Shown: one piece after another, positions 41,035 through 49,366 of the stretch
Layout of the letters: each line of letters begins with the position of its first letter
Position numbering within the stretch: position 1 is the stretch's first letter
Source of the DNA: Paenibacillus mendelii
GTDB taxonomy: Bacteria > Bacillota > Bacilli > Paenibacillales > Paenibacillaceae
NCBI RefSeq assembly: GCF_024498075.1
Contig: NZ_JANHOF010000009.1
Span: 159,108-223,107, forward strand
Length of the DNA stretch: 64,000 bases
Reading direction: 5' to 3'
Translations under genes and position numbers: made by a program
Notes under the pieces: model-generated
What the model saw: only the letters and a program-made list of their open reading frames with translations
What the model was told of the DNA's origin: nothing
Database searches by the model: none

Positions 41035-42991
41035 GAATGTCACTCGCAATAAACGCATATATGTCGCTTATTTTTTGAGCAGCGCCTTCTCGGTTATGAT
41101 TTTTTTCGTGTGCGCGTTATTTATTTTTAATCCGGATGTGCAAAGCGGGCTGTTCTATGACATCGTCTTACAGGCGATGGGGGCGGCGGAATTCATTATG
41201 TACGTGTTTTCGTTCTTTTTCGTGCTGTACTCCGTCAGCTCGTTTCTTAGGTCGCGACAGCGGGAGTTTGGTATTCTGCTCCTGCACGGAATGACGAAAC
41301 GTCAGCTCAATGTGATGGTGTTCCTTGAAAATATGCTGATCGGGGTCGGGGCAATCGTAACCGGAATGGTCGCGGGGATGCTGACAGGCAAGCTGTTCCT
41401 GATGATCGGCTCCAGCTTTCTTGGCATTCCGCCGCTATCCTTTCACATATCGTGGGAAGCCCCTTTGCTGACAATCGGATCGTTCGCGCTGTTGTTCTTC
41501 ATCATCTCGATCTGTACGTCTGCGCTCATCCGGACCAATCGGCTGATTGAGCTGTTTCAAGCAGGGCAGAAGCCGAAGACTGAGCCCCGTGTCAGCCTGT
41601 TCGTGTCACTGCTGGCCGCCGTTCTTCTGCTCGGGAGCTATGCGCTTGCGGCAACCGCCTCAGCGGCCACGGTCACACCGCGCATGTTTCCCGTCATCGC
41701 GATGACGGTTATCGGCACCTATTTCTTTTATAGGCAATTAAGCGTCTATATAGTAAAGGGGATGCAGAGGAGCCGGTTGTTCTTCTGGAGGAATACGAAT
41801 CTCGTCACCATCTCGAGCTTGGCGTACCGGCTGAAGGATCATGCGCGGATGTTTTTCATGGTCACGATCATCTCAACGGTATCCTTCTGCTCCGTCGGTG
41901 TATTGACGTCCATCAACACGCTGCTAAAGCAGTATAGCGACGATTACCCAGCTGCAGTCGGCTATATGGCCAAGGGTGGGAGCGGGGATGCGAAGCGTCA
42001 TCTCGAAGGAATTGAAGAAGAGCTGAAGGACCATGGTTTGGTTTTTCAGAAGCTGAGCTTTCCCGTCAAATATCTTCATGTGGCCTCCGTCATCGGAAGC
42101 GACAGCAAGCCTGTCGCGAAGACCGTTAAGATGGAGCAGCTGGCGCTCATCCCGTTCTCTTCCTATAAGGAGGCGGTTGTCCGAGCGGGTCACACCTTCA
42201 CTGAACGCCCATTGACTGATGATGAAGCACTTATTATGCTGGGCTCGTTAAAGGACAAGCCGATGCTGGGTGTTCGGGAGCATGTGACTTATAGGTCGGA
42301 GGAAGCTCAGCTTCAGGTCCGGGAGATCGGCATTACCAAGTATGTCCCGATTCCGAATCACTTACTGCGCGAGATTGACGAGGGCTTTAGCGGGGTCGTC
42401 GTCAGCGATCAGCTGTTCGATCAGTTGGATTCTCCGGTTAGAACCGATCAATATACCGGTTACTACGTCAACGACTTCAACCAAACGATCGGAATGGCGA
42501 AGAATCTTGCCGGCGAGGGCGGCCGGACCAAATATGAAGCGGATCAATCCTATGCCATCACGGTAAGCGGTACGCTGATATCCCGGCAGAAGGGGCTGTA
42601 CAACTCGATGCTGTTCGTCGGGCTGCTCGTCGGCACCGTATTCTTCATCGCGGCGGGGAGCTTTCTCTACTTTCGGCTTTATGCCGATCTGGATTATGAC
42701 AGGCGCCAGTACATGACGCTGGCGAAGGTGGGGCTAACCGACAAGGAATTGAAACGGATTGTGACCAGGCAGCTGCTGCTGCTGTTCTTTGTCCCCATCG
42801 GCGTTGCGATGGTGCACAGCGTATTCGCATTTACGGCTCTGCAGCGATTCCTCTACATATCGATCGCGGCGGATATGGGAATGGTGTTGATCAGCTTTTT
42901 GGTTGCGCAGGTGTTCTATTTCTACTTCATTCGCAACCGTTATTTACGGAACCTGAAGAAGATCTTTAAGCATGGACATGGAATCAGATAG
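41009..42991 (+). CDS. Bce-like ABC transporter permease
   Basis: A 660-residue permease with about ten membrane helices in the BceB arrangement: one N-terminal helix (FRQFVYRNVTRNKRIYVAYFLSS), FtsX-like core helices, then a large outside domain (about residues 310-530) between two helices, which senses or binds the antibiotic complex, and a C-terminal FtsX segment. The TTG start at 41009 follows GGGGGAAGCG within the ATPase gene. The uppP gene follows after 23 nt. Confidence 0.92.
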   Translation: MTFRQFVYRNVTRNKRIYVAYFLSSAFSVMIFFVCALFIFNPDVQSGLFYDIVLQAMGAAEFIMYVFSFFFVLYSVSSFLRSRQREFGILLLHGMTKRQLNVMVFLENMLIGVGAIVTGMVAGMLTGKLFLMIGSSFLGIPPLSFHISWEAPLLTIGSFALLFFIISICTSALIRTNRLIELFQAGQKPKTEPRVSLFVSLLAAVLLLGSYALAATASAATVTPRMFPVIAMTVIGTYFFYRQLSVYIVKGMQRSRLFFWRNTNLVTISSLAYRLKDHARMFFMVTIISTVSFCSVGVLTSINTLLKQYSDDYPAAVGYMAKGGSGDAKRHLEGIEEELKDHGLVFQKLSFPVKYLHVASVIGSDSKPVAKTVKMEQLALIPFSSYKEAVVRAGHTFTERPLTDDEALIMLGSLKDKPMLGVREHVTYRSEEAQLQVREIGITKYVPIPNHLLREIDEGFSGVVVSDQLFDQLDSPVRTDQYTGYYVNDFNQTIGMAKNLAGEGGRTKYEADQSYAITVSGTLISRQKGLYNSMLFVGLLVGTVFFIAAGSFLYFRLYADLDYDRRQYMTLAKVGLTDKELKRIVTRQLLLLFFVPIGVAMVHSVFAFTALQRFLYISIAADMGMVLISFLVAQVFYFYFIRNRYLRNLKKIFKHGHGIR

Positions 42992-43014
42992 AGGAGAAGG
43001 AGAAACCGAACATT

Positions 43015-43875
43015 ATGGATTTTATGGATTTAGTCAAAGCATTTATTCTAGGTCTTGTAGAAGGGCTTACCGAATTCGCACCCGTGTCATCTACGGGACA
43101 CATGGTCATTGTCGATGACATGTGGCTGCAATCCGAGCAGTTTCTGACGAAATATGTAGCGAATACGTTCAAAGTCGTCATTCAGCTTGGCTCCATTCTG
43201 GCCGTTGTCATTCTATTCCGCAATCGGTTCATCGACCTGCTCGGGCTTGGACGTCTGCGGCGCGGGCAGAAGGGTGACGGCGCCCATGAAGCGCCAGGAG
43301 CGCCGGCGAAGGGTCGCCTGAAGCTGAGTCAAGTGATCGTCGGATTGATTCCGGCCGGCGTATTCGGACTGCTGTTCGAGGATTACATCGACGAACATCT
43401 CTTCTCTACCTCGACCGTATTGATCGGGCTTGTGATCGGCGCTGTCTTTATGATTCTGGCCGACCTGTTCCGTCCGAAGAAGCTGAAGGTCGAGACTGTG
43501 GACCAGATCACGTACAAGCAAGCGTTCTCGGTGGGTCTCATTCAATGCTTCTCCTTATGGCCCGGATTCTCCCGGTCAGGGTCGACCATCTCCGGCGGTG
43601 TCCTGCTCGGCATGAGCCATCGCGCGGCGGCGGATTTCACTTTCATTATGGCGGTTCCAATCATGGCTGGCGCGAGCGGCATTTCCCTGCTGAAGAACTG
43701 GGAATACTTCACGTTGGATTCACTGCCGTTCTTTATTGTGGGTTTCCTTAGCGCCTTCGTATTTGCACTGGTATCGATCCGTTTCTTCCTGAAGCTGATC
43801 AATCGGATTAAGCTTGTGCCGTTTGCCATCTATCGTATTTTACTGGCCGTTGTGGTCTATATCGTTTATTTCTAA
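43015..43875 (+). CDS. uppP: Undecaprenyl-diphosphate phosphatase
   Basis: A 286-residue membrane enzyme of the BacA/UppP family that recycles undecaprenyl diphosphate, the target of bacitracin. The two active-site regions are complete: VEGLTEFAPVSSTGHM near residue 17 and PGFSRSGSTISGG near residue 184. Several membrane helices are visible. It lies 23 nt behind the Bce-like permease with GGAGAAGGAG upstream, so it probably belongs to the same transcript and adds to resistance. A strong terminator follows. Confidence 0.96.
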   Translation: MDFMDLVKAFILGLVEGLTEFAPVSSTGHMVIVDDMWLQSEQFLTKYVANTFKVVIQLGSILAVVILFRNRFIDLLGLGRLRRGQKGDGAHEAPGAPAKGRLKLSQVIVGLIPAGVFGLLFEDYIDEHLFSTSTVLIGLVIGAVFMILADLFRPKKLKVETVDQITYKQAFSVGLIQCFSLWPGFSRSGSTISGGVLLGMSHRAAADFTFIMAVPIMAGASGISLLKNWEYFTLDSLPFFIVGFLSAFVFALVSIRFFLKLINRIKLVPFAIYRILLAVVVYIVYF

Positions 43876-43883
43876 GAACGTGT

Positions 43884-43927
43884 GGCTGGGTCCTGGCGCA
43901 GTAATGTGCATGGGACCCGGCCTTTTT
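43884..43927 (+). terminator. Terminator after uppP
   Basis: GGCTGGGTCC (43884-43893) pairs with GGGACCCGGCC (43912-43922), followed by five T. Confidence 0.85.
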
Positions 43928-44019
43928 CATTTGGTGAGAGGAATTTTTATGTAAATAGGGTGTTGCCGGCGCGGAAGGCGTTTAAGTAGTACATAAGACA
44001 GATTGCAGGAGTGAGTACC

Positions 44020-44709
44020 ATGCAGAACGATTACGGGCTTGCACAGGAATTTGCCATCGTTGCATCGGATTCGCCTCCACGCTATAGGCATGCTTTATCT
44101 CGCAACTACCTGGAGCTATACACGGTTGGCGCAGCAATTATCGAATTGGTTCTGGAAGGGTATATCCATTGGGGTGAGAAGGGGTACTTGGAGGCGGCTG
44201 TGGATGGATCTTCGACGGGCAGTAAGGGGAAAGATCTGCTGGTGGAGGAAATTGGGGCCGCCCGCAGACCCAAGATGCTGAAAGGCTGGATTGGTCATTA
44301 TTACAATCGTGCTTCCAAACGGAGAATTGTATTCGAGATGCTGGTGGAAACGGCATTGGAAGAAGGCGCGATTCACACGGAGACGTACAAATTGCTGCGT
44401 ATGCTGCCTGTGACGAAGTATGTCGCATCGAGGGAAGAGAAGGACCGCATCGTTCGGCTGCTGCGGGAGGGCTTGCTGGAGCAGGGCGCGGTCAATGAAC
44501 GGACTGCCGCGCTGGCTATGCTGCTGGATACCGCCAAGCTGCTGAAGCACTACTTCTCTAATTACGAGCAGCAGAAGCTGAAGGGCAGTCTGGAGCGGGT
44601 GCAGGCGAAGCAAAGCGATGAGTGGCAGAGAATCGGGCAAATAAGAAAAGCGATTCAAGAGATTGAGTCCTCGACCTCGTTTGTCGTTCCTCAACGACTT
44701 GAGGGATAG
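44020..44709 (+). CDS. GPP34-domain protein
   Basis: A 229-residue protein of the GPP34 (Golgi phosphoprotein 3-like) family; the eukaryotic members bind phosphoinositides at membranes, the bacterial role is unknown. Typical features: the N-terminal helical part YTVGAAIIELVLEGYIHWG, the central RRIVFEMLVETALEEGAI, and the C-terminal ERTAALAMLLDTAKLLKHYF. ATG at 44020 follows GCAGGAGTGAG; a GTG at 44011 is less likely. Single-gene unit with its own terminator. Confidence 0.8.
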   Translation: MQNDYGLAQEFAIVASDSPPRYRHALSRNYLELYTVGAAIIELVLEGYIHWGEKGYLEAAVDGSSTGSKGKDLLVEEIGAARRPKMLKGWIGHYYNRASKRRIVFEMLVETALEEGAIHTETYKLLRMLPVTKYVASREEKDRIVRLLREGLLEQGAVNERTAALAMLLDTAKLLKHYFSNYEQQKLKGSLERVQAKQSDEWQRIGQIRKAIQEIESSTSFVVPQRLEG

Positions 44710-44757
44710 AGTATCGAATAAGCGAGTGAGGCATTCCTATAGGAAAATGTGATAGGA

Positions 44758-44800
44758 AAGCGAATGACGACCGGATTGCTCCGGAGGCATTCGCTTTTTT
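44758..44800 (+). terminator. Terminator after the GPP34 gene
   Basis: AAGCGAATG (44758-44766) pairs with CATTCGCTT (44788-44796) plus inner CCGG/CCGG, followed by TTTTTT. Confidence 0.85.
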
Positions 44801-44841
44801 GTTTATACTAGTCAGTTCTGCTAGCGCTATTGTCTGACGGA

Positions 44842-45144
44842 TTAGTTCTTGTAATCGATTTCCAAGAATCGGTCGACCTCGGCTGTCCAACGCTCTTGCA
44901 CAAACTTTATATGCAGCGGGTGGTCGTTATAGGCCTCATAGTCCGATTGGCTCGCGAATTCCATGGCGAAGCCGTGATCATAGTCATTCTTGGGGCTGAC
45001 CTGCCGGTAGACGCGAAAGTTATTCACCACCGGGATGGAGGCTAGAATAGCTTGTCCATCCTCGAGAAACCGGCGCTCCTCCTCAGAGCCCTTGCCATGC
45101 TTTAAGTTGAAAATGACCGAGTGCAGAATCCATTCCTGTGACAT
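44842..45144 (-). CDS. Dabb-domain (stress-responsive alpha/beta barrel) protein
   Basis: A 100-residue dimeric alpha-beta barrel protein. ILHSVIFNLKHG at the start, VYRQVSPKNDYDHGFAMEF in the centre and YNDHPLHIKFVQE near the end are the Dabb pattern. Function is unknown for most members. AAGGAGTGATAAGTA precedes the ATG. It is divergent from the universal stress protein gene. Confidence 0.9.
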   Translation of the reverse strand: MSQEWILHSVIFNLKHGKGSEEERRFLEDGQAILASIPVVNNFRVYRQVSPKNDYDHGFAMEFASQSDYEAYNDHPLHIKFVQERWTAEVDRFLEIDYKN

Positions 45145-45182
45145 TACTTATCACTCCTTCACATAAAATACGAAAATCGCTC

Positions 45183-45208
45183 GTTTCGTCTAATGATTAA
45201 TCGGGTAA
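45183..45208 (+). promoter_or_regulatory. Sigma-B-like promoter of the universal stress gene
   Basis: GTTTCG (45183-45188), 14-nt spacer, GGGTAA (45203-45208), close to the general stress consensus GTTTAA-N14-GGGTAT, 54 nt ahead of the start codon. Whether this organism has sigma-B is not visible. Confidence 0.45.
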
Positions 45209-45262
45209 TATAGAGGTGTACTAGATATAGAATCATAATGTTATAGACGGGGAGTGTTCGTC

Positions 45263-45694
45263 ATGTTATTTGCTCATGTAGTCGTTGCTTTCGACGGATC
45301 TGTTCAAGCATGGAAGGCGCTGGAGTATGCAGTCAAGCTGGTCGAGACGGAGCAGGCAGGGAAGCTGTCGGTTATCCATGTGTACAGTCTGCCTTATGTG
45401 GCGGTTGCCGATGCGATGGTAACGGCATCAGCTCCGGTACAGAAGGAGCTCTACGACAAGTCGGAGGCCTTACTTGCTGAAGCCGGACGTAAGGTGGCTC
45501 ATCTTCCTTTTGCGCATGTTGAGCTTCTAGAAGGCAGCCCTGCACAGTCGATCCTGAATTATGCGGAACAGAATGATTGCAGCCTCATCGTGATCGGAAG
45601 CCGCGGTCTCGGCGGGATTCGTGAGTTCATGATGGGCAGCGTCAGCCATAATGTCATCCAGCATTCCACTATACCGGTATTGATTACGAAATAA
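45263..45694 (+). CDS. Universal stress protein (UspA family)
   Basis: A 143-residue protein with the nucleotide-binding pattern of ATP-type Usp proteins: the N-terminal HVVVAFDGS and the C-terminal GSRGLGGIREFMMGSVS (GxxG-x9-GS). Probably dimeric and cytoplasmic. The ATG at 45263 sits behind GGGGAG. A general-stress type promoter upstream agrees with the role. Its Dabb neighbour is divergent and may share stress control. Confidence 0.92.
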   Translation: MLFAHVVVAFDGSVQAWKALEYAVKLVETEQAGKLSVIHVYSLPYVAVADAMVTASAPVQKELYDKSEALLAEAGRKVAHLPFAHVELLEGSPAQSILNYAEQNDCSLIVIGSRGLGGIREFMMGSVSHNVIQHSTIPVLITK

Positions 45695-45779
45695 ATCATG
45701 ATGCTCTGAGTGAAGGAGCTTCTTGAATATTCCATAAGGCTCTATCTGTCCTGAAAGGGACGGATGGAGCCTTATGTCG

Positions 45780-46238
45780 TTAGGCGCGGTTCCGTGTATG
45801 CCGGTATTGAAGCCAACGGTAGCGGATGATGCAGCCTACGCAAAATCCGAGCAGTGCCCCCAAGCTGGCAGCAGCCGGAAGAATGGTGAACAGGTAGAAG
45901 CCCAGCTCCCATCCGGCAAAGGCGCTTACAAGGGCTGCTGCCAGCATCGCGGCCTTCAGCAGTTGGTTAAACCTCAATTGGGCTTTATCTTCCGGCACGT
46001 AAGCAGAAGCAGGCTTGCGCAAGAAGGTCTTCGCAGCAGCGATAACGGGATTCCAGCCGATTGCGGCTCCAAGCCCGGAAGCCACCAGTGGAACGGCGGC
46101 AAACCAAATGATCCCTGTCATCCAGCTCATCGTCAGAAAGACCAGGGTAAAGATGATATTGGTCCGGACAAGAGGCCGTGGAACAGTCGGAATGCTAGTC
46201 GGTTCCAAAGCGTGTGAGTCTGAAGTGGAGGCTCTCAT
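45780..46238 (-). CDS. DUF4395-family membrane protein
   Basis: A 152-residue protein with four membrane helices. It has the DUF4395 landmarks VPRPLVRTN near the start, WNPVIAAAKTFLRKPASAYVPEDKAQLRFNQ in the middle, and a conserved pair of Cys in LLGFCVGCIIRYR at the end. These Cys suggest thiol redox or metal handling. AGGAGAGGGG lies before the ATG. The stretch 46239-46542 upstream has no gene. Confidence 0.85.
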   Translation of the reverse strand: MRASTSDSHALEPTSIPTVPRPLVRTNIIFTLVFLTMSWMTGIIWFAAVPLVASGLGAAIGWNPVIAAAKTFLRKPASAYVPEDKAQLRFNQLLKAAMLAAALVSAFAGWELGFYLFTILPAAASLGALLGFCVGCIIRYRWLQYRHTRNRA

Positions 46239-46501
46239 GGAACATCCCCTCTCCTATGAAAGTGAGCGCTCCTTCTATTATAATGCACAAAAGTATCTAT
46301 GAACGGTTACACGAAGAAATTATTCAGCGCTGCCCAAGAAGGGAAAGATACAACCCGATCGAACAAAATGTATTTCTCTTTTCTGGAGGGTGGCAATGAG
46401 CTTCAAGTAGGACTGGGCCCGCCAGCGGTAAAATGTATGTTTGCTCCCTGCTAATTGGATCGGAAGACAACCATTGCTATTTGGGCGATAACGCGCTAAA
46501 C

Positions 46502-46515
46502 TGAGAACGTTTACA
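46502..46515 (+). promoter_or_regulatory. cre-like operator before the PhyH gene
   Basis: TGAGAACGTTTACA fits the catabolite-control consensus TGNAANCGNTNNCA with one mismatch, 28 nt before the start codon. CcpA or another LacI-family protein could bind. Confidence 0.4.
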
Positions 46516-46542
46516 TTTTTTCTCAATAGAGGAGGAGATTCG

Positions 46543-47394
46543 ATGCCGGTCCCATATGAAGTCGATTTCTCACAATATCAACTTAGCGAGGAACAAAAGT
46601 TTTTGTTTGACCTGAAAGGTTACATCGTCATTCCGAACGTATTATCCGCCGAGCAGATTGAAGCGATTCGTGAGCAAGTATTAGGTGACATGGAGCGGAA
46701 GGAGAATCGCACCGCTGTCGAGCAGAAGGCGGGAATCGTGCAGGGTTCGTCCGTACCGGGCGGAGCGGCTGAAGCCATCTTGAAAAGTCCTGTCGTGAAG
46801 GGAACGCTCAAGGAGTTGATCGGTTCGGATTTCAGGCTGGATCATGTCTTCACCGTGAAACGCGAGAAGGGGCAGGGAGACCATCTGGGTCCTCACCAAG
46901 GCGGGCCGATGCGCAGTCCGCATTTCCATTATCACTACACGGAAGGCCAAGCTTATGCGGGGTTAACCCGAATGGTTGTCGAGCTTAATGATGTCGGCTT
47001 GAATGATGGTGGCACGATGTTTCTTTCGGGGAGCCATAAGTCCAACATGAAGGTGCCGAAATCGCTCAGTGCGAAGAAGGATCAATATGGTGCTCCGTTC
47101 GAAGGCTATGAAGCGCCAGCCGGCTCAATCGTATTCTTCAGTGAGAATACATGCCATGTCGGACCGGTGTGGCAAAATCCGGACCATCCGCGCATCTCGA
47201 TCTTGTTCGCGTTCTGCAACATCGGCATGCGCTGGCACAGGCACAGCAACGTCTCGCAAGAAGTCATCGACGGCTTGAGCGCAGAAGGCCGCTGGTATTT
47301 CCGCGACATCTGGCCGTGGGACAACCACGGCGGTAACGGTGGCCGCAACCTCGTAATCGTCGAGGACGATGGCAGCTTGACAGTCTCTCCCTAA
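46543..47394 (+). CDS. Phytanoyl-CoA dioxygenase (PhyH) family oxygenase
   Basis: A 283-residue non-haem iron, 2-oxoglutarate-dependent oxygenase. FDLKGYIVIPNVLSAEQIEAI is the typical start. Candidate iron ligands are His in LGPHQGG and the distal His in NTCHVGPVW; a downstream RISILFAF fits the 2-oxoglutarate-binding strand. It has GDGMFLSGSHK-like LSGSHKSN. AGAGGAGGAG precedes the ATG. The convergent transporter gene shares a terminator. The substrate is unknown, probably a small metabolite or osmolyte. Confidence 0.88.
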   Translation: MPVPYEVDFSQYQLSEEQKFLFDLKGYIVIPNVLSAEQIEAIREQVLGDMERKENRTAVEQKAGIVQGSSVPGGAAEAILKSPVVKGTLKELIGSDFRLDHVFTVKREKGQGDHLGPHQGGPMRSPHFHYHYTEGQAYAGLTRMVVELNDVGLNDGGTMFLSGSHKSNMKVPKSLSAKKDQYGAPFEGYEAPAGSIVFFSENTCHVGPVWQNPDHPRISILFAFCNIGMRWHRHSNVSQEVIDGLSAEGRWYFRDIWPWDNHGGNGGRNLVIVEDDGSLTVSP

Positions 47395-47432
47395 TTCATA
47401 GCATACATGGAAAAGAAGCCGCGTGAACAATG

Positions 47433-47470
47433 AAGAAGAGCCGTCCGGTATACCAAGGACGGCTCTTCTT
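47433..47470. terminator. Two-way terminator between PhyH and transporter genes
   Basis: AAGAAGAGCCGTCC (47433-47446) and GGACGGCTCTTCTT (47457-47470) are perfectly complementary. Confidence 0.85.
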
Positions 47471-47498
47471 CGTGTGCTTGAGGAAGTCTCATCATGGA

Positions 47499-48695
47499 TT
47501 ATGCGGCAGCGGGCCTTGCTGCCGGTTTCTTGCTCCGCGCAGCAGCTGCAGCTGCGATCATGACCAGGAAGAGAAGCAGCGCGCAGCCCGTGAATAACCA
47601 TCGCGTGGCTTCCGGACCGAAATCGTCCATAAACCAGCCGGTCGCTTTAGGTACGAGCGCGCCCCCGATCCCGCCTGCGGCCATCAACAGGCTAGTTGTC
47701 CGCTCGGTCTGACCAGGAATCGCGCGATTCGTAAAGACGAGTGCGATGGCAAACATACCGGACATGAACAAACCTGTTCCGAAGGTTAGAATGAAGGTTG
47801 CAGCTGCGCCGGTAAGGAGCCCCATCACGCTGAACAGAACTGCGGTTACTGCGCAGACGAGCAGCAGATACGCGGCCCCGCCGAAACGGTCGGCCATTTG
47901 GCCGGCCACGAGTCTGCCGAGCACCATAGCGCCCCAGAATAAGCTGAGTGCCAGCGTAGCCGATGATTCCGAGAGTCCATTGCTTCCAACGAGGATCGAG
48001 GGTAAGTAATGGATGAAGCTCATTTCCAGGCCGACGTATAGGGCGAAGAAGGCGATACCCGCCATCAACACCGGCAGATAACGGCGGCTGCCTCCCGCGG
48101 TCACAGCAGGGGCGGCATCGTCATGGCTGCCGGAATCCTCAGATGGTTGATCAAGCAGTGTCGGCCAGTAAAATACCCATAGAAGAAGCGCGCCGACGGC
48201 AAGAAGTCCGACAATGCCGAATGTCATTCTCCAGTACCCGGCTGCGATCAACAATGCGCCGGCGAACGGCATAAGCAGCGCGCCTATCCCGAAGAATACT
48301 TCAACGCGACTCATTGCAACGTTGGCATTCTTGCCGGTGGATCCAATAATGAAGGAGCCGACGACCGATTCCGTGGTGCCAAGGCCAAATCCGGCAAGCG
48401 GAGCAATGGCCAGCATGATCGTCCATGGAGGCAGCATCACATAGACGGCCTCGGCTGCGATTGTGATCCCAATAACCGTTAAGAGTACTGCTTTTTTGCC
48501 GAATTTGCGAATGAGCCACGGGGTTAACAGCATGCCGGTCATGCCGCCCAGAAATTGATGCATGACGAGCTGTCCGCCATCGCTATATTGCACGCCGTAA
48601 GCGTGAATCATCGGTTCCATTACGGCGCCGATTACAAGCTGCCCCAGCCCAACGACTAAATAAGCGAAGCATCCCAAAAAAACAAGCCGGGTCAT
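47499..48695 (-). CDS. Major facilitator superfamily transporter
   Basis: A 398-residue membrane transporter with twelve predicted helices in two halves and a central charged loop (DQPSEDSGSHDDAAP). MFS loop motifs: LLTPWLIRKFGKKAVLL between helices 2 and 3, and VLGRLVAGQMADRFGGAAYL in the second half. The ATG at 48695 begins MTRLVFLGC; a TTG nine codons upstream is an alternative. Convergent with the PhyH gene. Substrate unknown; sugar or organic acid types are possible. Confidence 0.9.
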   Translation of the reverse strand: MTRLVFLGCFAYLVVGLGQLVIGAVMEPMIHAYGVQYSDGGQLVMHQFLGGMTGMLLTPWLIRKFGKKAVLLTVIGITIAAEAVYVMLPPWTIMLAIAPLAGFGLGTTESVVGSFIIGSTGKNANVAMSRVEVFFGIGALLMPFAGALLIAAGYWRMTFGIVGLLAVGALLLWVFYWPTLLDQPSEDSGSHDDAAPAVTAGGSRRYLPVLMAGIAFFALYVGLEMSFIHYLPSILVGSNGLSESSATLALSLFWGAMVLGRLVAGQMADRFGGAAYLLLVCAVTAVLFSVMGLLTGAAATFILTFGTGLFMSGMFAIALVFTNRAIPGQTERTTSLLMAAGGIGGALVPKATGWFMDDFGPEATRWLFTGCALLLFLVMIAAAAAARSKKPAARPAAA

Positions 48696-48926
48696 GATGC
48701 GAGAATCTCCCTTCGAGTCCAATGTTCTGTACTACAATACCATGCTTATCTCCGATTTGATATGTGAAAATACGTCAGATGGCTAAGAGGACATGGTATT
48801 CATGGTCATTATCTTAGCAGCCAGCTGGTTGGGGCAGATCTAACGAGTCTCAGGGGTAATAATAAATTCTTGATGAAATTATTTTTGTTATGACATAATT
48901 CGACAACATTATTGTTTTTTCCAAGC

Positions 48927-49053
48927 TATAATGCTTGAGGAAGAGATAGACTGGGATACGATGATGCATGTTCCGTTACTTGGGCACCAGGGACATGAGG
49001 AGTAAGTGGTGCAACCGACCCATTCGCATAGTTGCGATACGGGTCTCTTTTTT
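48927..49053 (+). ncRNA. Candidate small RNA or leader transcript
   Basis: TATAAT at 48927-48932, a stretch of about 85 nt, then a clean terminator (GACCC ATT CGCA TAGT TGCG ATAC GGGTC, 49017-49045, followed by TCTTTTTT). A 14-codon frame at 48961-49005 (MMHVPLLGHQGHEE) lies inside. No known RNA family was matched. A -35 box is not evident. It stands alone in a 670-bp gap; 49054-49366 downstream holds only a TATAAT at 49314-49319 in front of the GGDEF-EAL gene. Confidence 0.5.
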
Positions 49054-49366
49054 ATTTGCAGGTGGCGGGAAGTTTGCCGAAAATCTTAGGCTTTTGGAGC
49101 AGGGGAGCCTACGATGGGGATGGATGGCATGACGTGGGTATTATTGCCTGCTCATGTGTATCGATGCCTTCTGCTGCCTGGAGATTTAGTAATAACTGCG
49201 CGGGATGAAAGCCATTCATAATCCGTCGAGAATGATTTGCGTTAAAGGGACTAATTACCTATTTTATGTCGGAAATAATCGATATAGGACTTCTTTTCAA
49301 TTGGCAATTGACTTATAATGAGTTGTACTGCCAGCGACTACTATATTTCGTAAAGAAGGTTTGCTT

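Noticed and set aside
45774..46217. 147-codon plus-strand frame
   Set aside because: It is the antisense of the DUF4395 gene, which has a good ribosome site and family motifs.
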